A stretch of DNA of 64,000 nt, taken from assembly GCF_003268635.1 (NCBI RefSeq), contig NZ_CP029639.1, positions 2,677,501 to 2,741,500 of the forward strand, given 5' to 3'. Below, piece by piece: positions 1 to 7,543 of the stretch. Every line of letters starts with the position of its first letter. Position 1 is the stretch's first letter. The notes beneath the pieces are model-generated. The model was not told the DNA's origin, did not search any database, and worked only from the letters and a program-made list of their open reading frames with translations. A program made the translations under genes and the position numbers. This DNA is from Paenibacillus sp. DCT19. GTDB taxonomy: Bacteria; Bacillota; Bacilli; Paenibacillales; Paenibacillaceae.

Positions 1-1415
1 ATTTGTGTGATGAATACGGTCTGTTGGTATGGCAGGACTTTATGTTCGCATGCAGTATGTACCCTGGAGATGAAGCGTTCCTCAATAGTGTAAGACATGA
101 AGCGATTGATAATGTTAAACGTCTGCGTAATCACCCTAGTATTGCATTATGGTGTGGTAACAATGAGATAGATTCAGCTTGGGCTCACTTCAATGAGAAC
201 GGTGGCTGGGGTTGGAAGAAAGACTTCAATACAGAGCAACGCGAGAGCATCTGGGCAGATTACAAAGCCGTTTTCCATGATCTATTGCCAGAAGTAGTGG
301 AAGCCTATGCACCTGGTATTGATTATTGGCCATCTTCACCGCTTGTATCTCTGTCAGATGACGAGAAACAACATGCCCATCCTTCTACATCCGAAGGGGA
401 CATCCATTACTGGGGCGTATGGCATAGTGTTGAACCTTTTGAAAACTACAACGTTCACGTTGGTCGCTTCATGAGTGAATACGGATTCCAATCCTTCCCA
501 GAATATAAATCAGTGCGTACCTATGCCGAGGAAGAGGATCTGGCTCTTGAATCCGAAGTGATGCTGGCTCACCAGAAGAACGGTGCAGGCAATCGTCTGA
601 TTAAACAATACATGGATATGTACATGCATGAACCGAAGGATTTCCCATCCTTCCTGTATATGAGTCAAGTTCTTCAGGCAGAAGCGATGAAGACAGCTAT
701 TGAAGCGCATCGTCGCCGCAAACCATACTGCATGGGCACGCTCTACTGGCAAATGAATGATTGTTGGCCTGTAGCTTCATGGGCAGGTATGGATTATCTC
801 GGTCGTTGGAAAGCATTGCAGTACTACGCGAAACGCAGCTTCAGTGATGTCCTGATTTCAGTCGATGGTACCAAGGAAGCTACAACGGATATTTATCTCA
901 TCTCTGATCAACTGGAGGCTGTGAAAGGAACATTGCAACTACGGCTTATCGGATTTGATGGAACTGTACATCGTGAAGAAGAGCATCAGGTAACGCTTGG
1001 ATCGAACTCCGGCCAACAAGTGCTATCCCTCAATCAGGCAGAGTGGTTACAAGAGCTTAGTCCAGCGACAACGTTACTACGACTTGATTTGAAGCAAGAA
1101 GGACAGGCGGATATTGTGCAAGAGCACTATTTTGCTCCATCGAAGGATATCGGCTTGAAGCAGGCTCAGATTCAGGTAAAAGAAGTTAAGGAGAACGATA
1201 CGGTGTATCTCGAACTTGAAAGTGATGTTCTTGCAAAACAAGTATGGATTTCTTCTGAAGCAGAAGGCGTATTTTCGGATAATTTCTTCGATCTCATTCC
1301 AGGTATCCCGGTTAAGGTGAAGTTTACGTCGAGAGCCGGACTGCAAGATTCAAGTGCAGCATCGTCCGCGGGCTCCATTCAGGTTCGTTCGATGGCTAAT
1401 TTTATTAAGCTATAA
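1..1415 (+). CDS. Beta-mannosidase, GH2 family (C-terminal part, cut by window edge)
   Basis: Hydrolyses terminal beta-D-mannose from manno-oligosaccharides. The reading frame is open from the first base, so the N-terminal sugar-binding domains lie outside the window. What remains is the TIM-barrel and C-terminal domains. The GH2 acid/base motif WCGNNE is visible (Glu codon 165-167), and the nucleophile is probably the Glu in FMSEYGFQSFP (codon 477-479). The block GTLYWQMNDCWPVASW is typical of beta-mannosidases. The lack of an obvious signal peptide cannot be judged because the start is missing. A strong terminator follows at 1455-1497, so this is the last gene of its transcript. Family assignment is secure; mannosidase rather than another GH2 activity is inferred from motif similarity. 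Confidence 0.9.
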   Translation, partial: LCDEYGLLVWQDFMFACSMYPGDEAFLNSVRHEAIDNVKRLRNHPSIALWCGNNEIDSAWAHFNENGGWGWKKDFNTEQRESIWADYKAVFHDLLPEVVEAYAPGIDYWPSSPLVSLSDDEKQHAHPSTSEGDIHYWGVWHSVEPFENYNVHVGRFMSEYGFQSFPEYKSVRTYAEEEDLALESEVMLAHQKNGAGNRLIKQYMDMYMHEPKDFPSFLYMSQVLQAEAMKTAIEAHRRRKPYCMGTLYWQMNDCWPVASWAGMDYLGRWKALQYYAKRSFSDVLISVDGTKEATTDIYLISDQLEAVKGTLQLRLIGFDGTVHREEEHQVTLGSNSGQQVLSLNQAEWLQELSPATTLLRLDLKQEGQADIVQEHYFAPSKDIGLKQAQIQVKEVKENDTVYLELESDVLAKQVWISSEAEGVFSDNFFDLIPGIPVKVKFTSRAGLQDSSAASSAGSIQVRSMANFIKL

Positions 1416-1454
1416 TTCAACATATTCTGAGTTGAGAAATGGTCTGATGATTAC

Positions 1455-1497
1455 AAGGCTGTTGACTCTCCCTTAGTGGGGGAGCAACGGCCTTTTT
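1455..1497 (+). terminator. Rho-independent terminator after the GH2 gene
   Basis: An imperfect stem with GGCTGTTG on the left and CAACGGCC on the right is followed by a T run (TTTTT). It sits 40 bases after the beta-mannosidase stop. Confidence 0.8.
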
Positions 1498-1571
1498 GGC
1501 TACTATATTATCGAAGGAGTAGCGTGTTCTTCAACTTGTACTTCAATTTGTGATGCAAATTCGTTATCATT

Positions 1572-1586
1572 GATAATTATTATCAT
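1572..1586. promoter_or_regulatory. Fur box upstream of the AraC-type regulator
   Basis: The sequence TGATAAT-T-ATTATCA is a perfect 7-1-7 inverted repeat and matches the Bacillus Fur consensus exactly. It lies 66 bases before the chosen ATG of the AraC regulator, the usual place for iron repression of the promoter. Confidence 0.85.
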
Positions 1587-1652
1587 TTGAACAAGGCTGT
1601 TATAGGGTTGGGTGAAGGTGATTTACATAAAGCTGGGAGAAAGGAAAACAAC

Positions 1653-3560
1653 ATGAGTATGCAAGATCATATTCAATTATGGGATCAGGTTCAGGTGCGT
1701 GTCTTAGATGTACGTTTCATGAGTTTCCAGAAGAACGAGCAGATGCGACGATATGTTCTACCTACAAGTACGTTTGTTTTTATAAGCGGTCGGGGACAAT
1801 TGTGGTTGAACCACGAGGTGTGGTCATCAAGCCGATTCCTACTATTGCATGGAGGTAAAGGCCGATATTTGACGATTGAGGCTACAGAGCCCATTGAAGT
1901 TTATTTTATATTTTATAAAGCTACGTTACCATCTAATGTACTTCGAGAGTACCATATGATGCTGCTTAACAGTAATCCTTTTGAGCAGAACTGGGCAGAG
2001 GAACCCGTACATCCACTGGAGCTGCGTGAGCTCTCTCAACATATTCATCGCTGCTGGAATGAACAGGATCATCTGGGCAAACTGCAAATCAAAGGCTACT
2101 TTTTTCATTTGGTTCAACTTGTGACCCGGCAGCGTTCAGAGAGACAGGGTGGCGAGCAGCTTCCTTCACTAACCGAACAGGTTTTGCGTTATATCTCGGG
2201 GCATTTTCGGGAACAGCTCTCGCTGGATACGTTGGCAGAGTCATTGAATTATAGCCCGCAATATCTATCCAGGAAGTTCAAAGAACAGACAGGGGTTACA
2301 CCGACAGAATACATCATTCAGATGAGAATGAACGAAGCGCAGAATTTACTTGTCTCAACGGAAGCAACTTTAAATGAGATTGCTACCTATGTGGGGTACC
2401 CCGATCCCTTTTATTTCAACAGAGCTTTCAAGAAGGAAATGGGAACAACACCTGGTAAGTTTCGTATAGAGCATCGCAAACGAATGAATAGGGTTTCGAA
2501 AAATACAATAAATGAAACAAATGAGTCCATTGTAAGCAAGGAGACGGAACGTTATCCTTTAGTTGATGATGATAATCATTATCAATTTAATGGAGATGAG
2601 GAAACGGAAATGTTTAACAATCTTAAAGCAGCACTGATGTCACTTGTGCTGATCTTCACATTGAGTGCTTGTGGCACAGCCACGCAGAGTGCCGTATCGA
2701 CTGATGCAGCGGCTGAAGAAGCCGAACAGCCTGCTGTTGTAGAGATGAAAACCGTGAAAACGGCATTTGGGGATGTAGAAATTCCTGCCCACCCGCAGCG
2801 AGTTGCCGCTATAGATTATCTGGGAACAGTACTTGCTCTTGGTGTTAAGCCCGTTGGTGGAGGGCAATTTCTGATGAACAGTCCATACTTAGAAGGTCAC
2901 TTGGATGGTATTGAAGTCATTGGAGATTCCGTTGAGCAATTAATGGAGCTGCAGCCAGATCTCATTATCACATTGAATCCCGACAAAGCAGCTTATGAAA
3001 AATACAGTCAGATTGCACCAACCGTCTCGATTGCATCGATTACGTTCCCAGCGCTTAAGGATGAGGTGAGTTATTTCGGCGAGGTGCTCGGGAAAGAGGC
3101 AGAAGCACAGGAGTGGCTTGCTAACTTTGATCAAGAGATTGCTCAAATTAAGCAAAAGGTCAATGATGTTGTTCCAGCTGATACAACGTTTTCGGTCATG
3201 CAGGAATATGATCGTCAGGTCTTTATATTTGGTAATCAATCGGGGCGTGGAGGACGTAACATTTATGAGTTGCTTGGCCTACAAGCACCTGAAGTAATAC
3301 CTGCCGAGTTAATGGAGGGTGCATATCATGAATTCTCCATTGAATTGCTCTCTAAATACGCAGGGGATTATCTCATTTTGACTAGCAAAGCACAGCTTAA
3401 GGAGCTTCAAGCAGATCCGGTGTGGGGCTCATTGCCTGCTGTTCAGAATGGACGTGTGTATTTATGGACTGAGGAAGAGTCTTGGTTCCGTGATCCGATT
3501 GCTCTGCTGAAGCAGACACAAGATCTGGCTGAATGGATCATTGATCTCAATTCAAAATAG
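1653..3560 (+). CDS. AraC-family regulator, frame open into a siderophore-binding protein
   Basis: Residues 1 to about 170 form a cupin-like sensor region. Residues about 180-280 are a typical AraC double helix-turn-helix (ISGHFREQLSLDTLAESLNY ... GYPDPFYFNRAFKKEMG). Such regulators activate siderophore uptake genes, as Btr does in B. subtilis. The ATG at 1653 is chosen over a TTG at 1587 because it has a purine-rich site (GGGAGAAAGG) and the TTG overlaps the Fur box. The frame shows no stop and runs into a lipoprotein binding protein (636 aa together). The linker contains a second Fur box, a ribosome site and a lipobox, which argues for two genes. If one base is missing in GGG 2491-2493 or A5 2499-2503, the regulator would end at TGA 2513-2515 with a normal 287 aa. 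Confidence 0.8.
   Translation: MSMQDHIQLWDQVQVRVLDVRFMSFQKNEQMRRYVLPTSTFVFISGRGQLWLNHEVWSSSRFLLLHGGKGRYLTIEATEPIEVYFIFYKATLPSNVLREYHMMLLNSNPFEQNWAEEPVHPLELRELSQHIHRCWNEQDHLGKLQIKGYFFHLVQLVTRQRSERQGGEQLPSLTEQVLRYISGHFREQLSLDTLAESLNYSPQYLSRKFKEQTGVTPTEYIIQMRMNEAQNLLVSTEATLNEIATYVGYPDPFYFNRAFKKEMGTTPGKFRIEHRKRMNRVSKNTINETNESIVSKETERYPLVDDDNHYQFNGDEETEMFNNLKAALMSLVLIFTLSACGTATQSAVSTDAAAEEAEQPAVVEMKTVKTAFGDVEIPAHPQRVAAIDYLGTVLALGVKPVGGGQFLMNSPYLEGHLDGIEVIGDSVEQLMELQPDLIITLNPDKAAYEKYSQIAPTVSIASITFPALKDEVSYFGEVLGKEAEAQEWLANFDQEIAQIKQKVNDVVPADTTFSVMQEYDRQVFIFGNQSGRGGRNIYELLGLQAPEVIPAELMEGAYHEFSIELLSKYAGDYLILTSKAQLKELQADPVWGSLPAVQNGRVYLWTEEESWFRDPIALLKQTQDLAEWIIDLNSK
2570..2584. promoter_or_regulatory. 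Second Fur box, inside the open frame before the binding protein
   Basis: TGATAAT-C-ATTATCA is again a perfect 7-1-7 inverted repeat. It ends 25 bases before the ATG of the binding protein at 2610, consistent with a separate iron-repressed promoter or internal operator there. Confidence 0.8.
2610..3560 (+). CDS. Iron-siderophore ABC transporter substrate-binding lipoprotein
   Basis: Captures Fe3+-siderophore outside the membrane and delivers it to an ABC permease (FecB/FeuA-like, periplasmic binding protein type 2). The ATG at 2610 follows a good site (GGAGATGAGG, 8-base spacing). The product has a lipoprotein signal peptide with lipobox LSAC, modified Cys at about residue 21. The mature part carries the expected blocks: IPAHPQRVAAIDYLGTVLAL, a LMELQPDLII segment and VWGSLPAVQNGRVYLW. 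Length of 316 aa is normal. No permease or ATPase genes are next to it in this window. The reading frame continues upstream into an AraC regulator without a stop, discussed there. Iron control is inferred from the Fur box 25 bases upstream. Confidence 0.85.
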   Translation: MFNNLKAALMSLVLIFTLSACGTATQSAVSTDAAAEEAEQPAVVEMKTVKTAFGDVEIPAHPQRVAAIDYLGTVLALGVKPVGGGQFLMNSPYLEGHLDGIEVIGDSVEQLMELQPDLIITLNPDKAAYEKYSQIAPTVSIASITFPALKDEVSYFGEVLGKEAEAQEWLANFDQEIAQIKQKVNDVVPADTTFSVMQEYDRQVFIFGNQSGRGGRNIYELLGLQAPEVIPAELMEGAYHEFSIELLSKYAGDYLILTSKAQLKELQADPVWGSLPAVQNGRVYLWTEEESWFRDPIALLKQTQDLAEWIIDLNSK

Positions 3561-3605
3561 TAAAATCACATGAAAATAAATCATTCAGCTTCAGTATTCA
3601 ATGTT

Positions 3606-3648
3606 AAAACGTGCTGCTTCGTTTTTACCGGAGCAGCACGTTTTCTTA
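3606..3648 (+). terminator. Rho-independent terminator, probably bidirectional
   Basis: A 13-bp perfect stem (AAAACGTGCTGCT with AGCAGCACGTTTT) has A and T runs on both sides. It lies between the plus-strand iron locus and the minus-strand lipoprotein gene and could serve both. Confidence 0.85.
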
Positions 3649-3733
3649 TATGTAAGACTCATCGTGTGGGGGAGAGAAAGTATCATCTGTGAAAAAGAAC
3701 AGTGGGAGGTTAAGAGAATACAAGCACGTGAGG

Positions 3734-4405
3734 TTATTTACTCTGTTCTTCACTTTGAATTTGGTTCAGTTGATCAAGGCTTAATGTAAGGTCATTTTCG
3801 GGATTCGCACTAACAATCACCGGAGATGAGGCCTGCTCTGTCGACTGGCTGGATTTGCTCGCCGGTTTGATCACATACAGACTTTGAATGGAGTTGAGGA
3901 GACTGGCGGGTGTGTCTTCGTAGGTTTCAAGGAAGAGCACATAATCCTTCGTAGGAATAAGCGAGACGTGGTCATCATTGATAATCTCTGTGTTATTCAG
4001 TTGTCCTCCCAGTTGTTTAACTTCAAGCGTATCCCCTGCTACGAATGCACCTTTGTAGGATTCAGCAACTTGAATCGTATGAATGGTGTAGATTTTGTCA
4101 AAAGCAAGCCCTTCATTACCCGTATTGAACTCAGCATTTTGAGCAATTCCCTGATCAGCTTCGGAAGCTTGTACCCTGTCATTTAATGCTTCTACACGAG
4201 TTTGGAGCACATTGCCTTTGATGATGGTATCCGCTCGATCCGAAAGGTCGTTGATGCTTGAATAGCTGGGAAAGTCTTCTGAAGCAATCACAGTGATCGG
4301 AGCCTGAGAAGTTGATGCCGTTTGTGTATTGACCGAAGAACAACCTAGTGCAGACAGAATGAAGATCGAAGAGGCAAACAGGGTTAATATTTGAATTTTT
4401 CTCAT
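3734..4405 (-). CDS. Predicted lipoprotein of unknown function
   Basis: The 223-aa product begins with a lipoprotein signal peptide (FILSALGC, Cys at about residue 22), so it should be anchored on the outer face of the membrane. A Ser/Thr/Gln-rich linker follows, then a soluble domain with alternating beta-strand character (IIKGNVLQTRVEAL, YVLFLETYED) and a Ser/Gln-rich tail. I do not recognise a named family. The start has a strong Shine-Dalgarno (AAGGAGGAAT). It is the second gene of a probable two-gene operon, 54 bases after the metzincin gene. A related role such as stabilising or restraining that protease is speculation from position only. Confidence 0.7.
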   Translation of the reverse strand: MRKIQILTLFASSIFILSALGCSSVNTQTASTSQAPITVIASEDFPSYSSINDLSDRADTIIKGNVLQTRVEALNDRVQASEADQGIAQNAEFNTGNEGLAFDKIYTIHTIQVAESYKGAFVAGDTLEVKQLGGQLNNTEIINDDHVSLIPTKDYVLFLETYEDTPASLLNSIQSLYVIKPASKSSQSTEQASSPVIVSANPENDLTLSLDQLNQIQSEEQSK

Positions 4406-4459
4406 GAATATAATTCCTCCTTGAATCGGTTTAGTAGAGAGAGGTTCTAGAACGAGGCG

Positions 4460-4981
4460 TTAATATCTGGATCTAACATTGTTGATATCAAAGGTCTGCG
4501 GCTTGGTCATCGAATTACGGTTGCGGGTGTAGGACATGATGGAGGGGCTGGACGTGGTTGGGTTATCTCCAAGCCAAACGGAGTGGCCTAGTTCGTGCAC
4601 GAATACGCTCTGAATGAAGTTGGATAAGTTGGTTGCGTCTGCTGATATGGTAGAAGCGTTGAGCTCGATGCGGAAGCTTACCACTTGACTGCCTGATACA
4701 GAAGCATAGTTGACGCCATAGGCAGTGTTATTGAAGTTTCCGGCGGTGATGGTATTAGGGGAGTTGTTTGATTTGGTGAACTGTACCTTGGCACCTGCGT
4801 TGTTCCAGTTGGCAATCGAGGCGTCCATCGGGGTTTGCCATGTAGAAGTGTAATTATAAGGACGAATAGGAATGGTGGAGCTGGGATAACCGTAATTCAA
4901 GAAGGTTGCGGCGTAGATTGTACTGCCAAACATCGCGAGGGCTGAGAATAACATGATGCTCATAAGAATTTTCCTTTTCAT
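4460..4981 (-). CDS. Secreted metzincin (matrixin/snapalysin-like) zinc metalloprotease
   Basis: A 173-aa exported protein with a signal peptide of about 24 residues (MKRKILMSIMLFSALAMFGS then TIYA). The zinc site reads HELGHSVWLGD: His129, Glu130, His133 and Asp139, with a Met-turn SIMSY (Met149). Asp as third ligand is like snapalysins. The usual Gly of HExxHxxGxx(H/D) is Trp136 here, which is unusual. Start: the ATG at 4981 has GGAGG 8 bases upstream; a TTG 15 bases earlier overlaps the ribosome site and is unlikely. A palindrome at 5010-5026 lies just upstream. First gene of an operon with the lipoprotein at 3734. Family level is well supported; substrate unknown. Confidence 0.8.
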   Translation of the reverse strand: MKRKILMSIMLFSALAMFGSTIYAATFLNYGYPSSTIPIRPYNYTSTWQTPMDASIANWNNAGAKVQFTKSNNSPNTITAGNFNNTAYGVNYASVSGSQVVSFRIELNASTISADATNLSNFIQSVFVHELGHSVWLGDNPTTSSPSIMSYTRNRNSMTKPQTFDINNVRSRY

Positions 4982-5323
4982 ACTTAAAACCTCCAATAAA
5001 TGTATTATTTTACTCTATTAGAGTAACAGGGAATTGATCTATTGAAATGAGTCTGAAGTCATTGTTTTAAAGGATTAATCTCTCTTTTTTTCATAAAAAT
5101 TAAGCATATTTCGTCTAAACAACTGGATTGCTGTCGAATCAAAACAGGCTTAGGAACATGTCCAGGGACATGGGCTCCGTCATTATTAACAATGGATGTA
5201 AGCTAGAGTTCTAGAAGAAGCTTGTGAATAAGACAAGTATTTTGGTACCGTTCCACATGCATAATTTCCCTCCGAATACAAACAATACAAACAACTTAGA
5301 GAGGGAAAGGAAGTGCCTTAAGC
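4982..5323. other. Divergent intergenic region with an 8-1-8 palindrome
   Basis: This AT-rich gap separates the minus-strand metzincin and the plus-strand SRAP gene. The only clear structure is the palindrome listed separately at 5010-5026. I see no convincing ORF and no unambiguous -35/-10 pair. Confidence 0.6.
5010..5026. promoter_or_regulatory. Palindrome, candidate operator of the metzincin operon
   Basis: TTACTCTA-T-TAGAGTAA is a perfect 8-1-8 inverted repeat 29 bases upstream of the metzincin start codon. There is no T run, so an operator is more likely than a terminator. The binding protein is unknown. Confidence 0.45.
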
Positions 5324-6001
5324 ATGTGCAACCGATTTTCATTGGCGGCAGATTTAGATGAGGTTAGAGATCATTTCAAGATACAGCGAGTGATGTATTA
5401 TTACAAAAACCGTTATAATATCAGTCCCACCCAGCATACGCCAATCATTCTTCATCAGGATGGGGAGCGTGTATTGGATGAGTTTCGTTGGGGGTTCATT
5501 CCATTCTGGGGACGTGATGCGGTGAATGCGAACCTGATGACCGTGCATGATAATCCTTCGTATTACAAATTGGTGGAAACCAAGCGGTGCGTTATTCCAT
5601 GCAATGGTCTCTTTTACTGGCGTCAAGAAGGTAAAAAAAGCTTTGCTGTTCGTGTCGTTATGCCTGATCGTGGTTTGTTCGGCATTGCCGGATTGTATGA
5701 GATTTGGAAAGACACACGGAAACAACCGCTTCGTACTTGCACGATGTTGATGACAGGCGCCAACATGGTTACCCGGGAGTTTGGTAGTAAGATGCCTGCG
5801 ATTTTGTCGGAAACGGAAATTGATACGTGGCTTGACCCTGCTAATACTCGTGTAACGCAGCTTCTACCACTCTTGAAATCCTACAATAGTTCAGACATGC
5901 ATCTGTACCCGGTGACACCGATGGTGGGGAATGATGAACATGATTGCTATGAATGCGTAGAAGAGGTAGAACAGAAGCTAGCGTATGTGCGCAGTTACTA
6001 A
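5324..6001 (+). CDS. SRAP (YedK/HMCES) family protein with degenerate active site
   Basis: SRAP proteins crosslink to abasic sites in single-stranded DNA through the N-terminal Cys2. The 225-aa product starts MCNRF, so Cys2 is exposed after Met removal, and family blocks are clear: RYNISPTQ, WGFIPFWGRD, NAN (Asn68, equivalent of YedK Asn75), KRCVIPCNG and MPAIL. Two further YedK active-site residues are not conserved: the Glu of the GFYEW motif (Glu105) corresponds to Tyr98, and the His before RMP (His160) corresponds to Gly154. The gene therefore looks like a divergent paralogue that keeps Cys and Asn only. GGAAAGGAAG precedes the ATG at 11-base spacing. Own terminator follows, so it is monocistronic. 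Confidence 0.85.
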   Translation: MCNRFSLAADLDEVRDHFKIQRVMYYYKNRYNISPTQHTPIILHQDGERVLDEFRWGFIPFWGRDAVNANLMTVHDNPSYYKLVETKRCVIPCNGLFYWRQEGKKSFAVRVVMPDRGLFGIAGLYEIWKDTRKQPLRTCTMLMTGANMVTREFGSKMPAILSETEIDTWLDPANTRVTQLLPLLKSYNSSDMHLYPVTPMVGNDEHDCYECVEEVEQKLAYVRSY

Positions 6002-6031
6002 ATCAGGTCAACCGATATAGATTCCAATGAA

Positions 6032-6063
6032 GGCGGAAAGTCTTAAGGCTTTCCGTCTTTTGT
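6032..6063 (+). terminator. Rho-independent terminator after the SRAP gene
   Basis: Stem GGCGGAAAG / CTTTCCGTC (one G-T pair) with an 8-base loop, followed by TTTTG. Confidence 0.75.
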
Positions 6064-6127
6064 TGAGTTTAAGAGGCTGAATTTCCGTTTAATGGAGAGG
6101 GTGCTCATGCTGCTGAGAAAAGAAAAG

Positions 6128-6156
6128 TTGAAATGTAATCGAATAGTAACTATAAT
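6128..6156 (+). promoter_or_regulatory. SigA-type promoter of the old-yellow-enzyme gene
   Basis: TTGAAA (6128-6133), 17-base spacer, TATAAT (6151-6156), located 74 bases upstream of the start codon. This is close to the vegetative consensus, so expression is probably substantial. Confidence 0.7.
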
Positions 6157-6229
6157 AATTACAGTAAAAAGAAATACGTATTCATATATCTATTAAAAGA
6201 GATATTTATATTTAGGAGGGAAAACCTTA

Positions 6230-7360
6230 ATGAATCCAAAATTCAACAAAATGTTTGAACAAGTCTCTCTACCCAACGGCATCGCTCTCAAAAACCGGAT
6301 CGTACTGGCGCCAATGACACATATGTCTTCCAACGCTGATGGCACCGTATCCGACGCGGAGCTTGAATATTATGCACGTCGTACCGGCGGTGCGGGCATG
6401 TCTGTAACAGCTGTAACCTATGTAACGCCGAACGGTATCGGCTTCCCTGCACAATTTGCAGCTTATGATGATAGCTTCATTCCTGGATTGAAACGTCTGG
6501 CAGATACAATCAAACAACAGGGCTCCAAAGCTGTATTGCAAATCTTCCACGCAGGTCGATTGACTCCTGAACAAGCTGTTCCAGCAGGTCAAGTGGTGGC
6601 ACCGAGTGCAGTTGCCAGTGAGCGTCCAGGCTCTCCATTGCCAAGAGAACTATCCGACGAAGAGATTACGTCAATCGTTAGGGATTTTGGTGAAGCGACA
6701 CGTCGTGCCATTGAAGCTGGATTCGACGGTGTTGAGATCCACGGTGCGAACGGATACCTGATTCAGCAATTCTTCTCTCCGCATTCGAATCGTCGTGACG
6801 ATCGCTGGGGTGGTAGTGTTGAAAAACGCCTGACGTTCCCAATTGCGGTGGTTGATGAGGTGCAAGAAGTGGTGGCGAAACATACTAAACTACCATTTAT
6901 CGTTGGTTATCGTTTCTCACCAGAAGAACCGGAAACACCGGGTCTTACGATGGAAGAGACCTATGCACTGATCGATGCATTGAAAGAGAAAAACTTGGAT
7001 TATTTGCACGTATCCCTGAATGAATTCTGGTCTAAGCCAAGACGTGGTGAAGCTGATACACGCTCTAGAATGGAGTTTATCCTTGATCGTGTAGGCGGTA
7101 AATTGCCAGTCATCGGTGTAGGTTCAATCCATACAGCAGATCAAGCAGCTGAAGCGCTCGAGAGTGGTGTACCTTTGCTTGCCATTGGACGCGAGCTGAT
7201 TATTGAGCCGGATTGGGTCGAGAAGATTGAAAGTGGTCGGGAAGAAGATATTGAGACTATTCTCACGAAATCGGATCAGGAGCGTCTAGTTATTCCGGAT
7301 GGTTTGTGGAACGCGATTGTCAACACACCAGGTTGGTTCCCAATGGCCGAAGACAAATAA
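6230..7360 (+). CDS. NADH:flavin oxidoreductase, old yellow enzyme family
   Basis: FMN-dependent ene-reductase that reduces activated C=C bonds or related electrophiles with NAD(P)H. The 376-aa TIM barrel begins FEQVSLPNGIALKNRIVLAPM, the standard OYE N terminus. The substrate-binding pair and following segment HGANGYLIQQFFSPHSNRR (His, Asn and Tyr in the usual positions) and the DRWGGSVEKR block are intact. The phosphate-binding region near the C terminus reads PVIGVGSIHTADQA. The start has a perfect AGGAGG site. It stands alone, with its own promoter and terminator. Family certain; physiological substrate unknown, with a role in detoxifying electrophiles being the common guess. Confidence 0.92.
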   Translation: MNPKFNKMFEQVSLPNGIALKNRIVLAPMTHMSSNADGTVSDAELEYYARRTGGAGMSVTAVTYVTPNGIGFPAQFAAYDDSFIPGLKRLADTIKQQGSKAVLQIFHAGRLTPEQAVPAGQVVAPSAVASERPGSPLPRELSDEEITSIVRDFGEATRRAIEAGFDGVEIHGANGYLIQQFFSPHSNRRDDRWGGSVEKRLTFPIAVVDEVQEVVAKHTKLPFIVGYRFSPEEPETPGLTMEETYALIDALKEKNLDYLHVSLNEFWSKPRRGEADTRSRMEFILDRVGGKLPVIGVGSIHTADQAAEALESGVPLLAIGRELIIEPDWVEKIESGREEDIETILTKSDQERLVIPDGLWNAIVNTPGWFPMAEDK

Positions 7361-7424
7361 TAACTGATTTCAGTTGAATCATTCATGGCTAATTCTGATC
7401 AAGTAAGCAGGATACATGAAGGTT

Positions 7425-7451
7425 AGGGGGAGCAGAGGCTCCCTCTTTTTT
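7425..7451 (+). terminator. Rho-independent terminator after the OYE gene
   Basis: Stem AGGGGGAGC / GCTCCCTCT, loop AGAG, followed by six Ts. Confidence 0.85.
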
Positions 7452-7466
7452 GTCATGCTTTCGAAA

Positions 7467-7495
7467 TTCTACTTCGGAGAGCACTGTGGTATGAT
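7467..7495 (+). promoter_or_regulatory. Probable extended -10 promoter of the DeoR gene
   Basis: TATGAT at 7490-7495 is preceded by TGG, an extended -10 arrangement, with a weak -35 (TTCTAC, 7467-7472) at 17 bases. The start codon is about 49 bases downstream. Confidence 0.45.
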
Positions 7496-7543
7496 GGATG
7501 AACAGAAATGTCTTGGATAATCAACGGTTTGGAGTGAAGGAAT

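Noticed and set aside
3601..3789. 62-codon plus-strand frame between the iron locus and the lipoprotein gene
   Set aside because: It starts inside a terminator hairpin, has no ribosome site and is antisense to the end of the lipoprotein gene.
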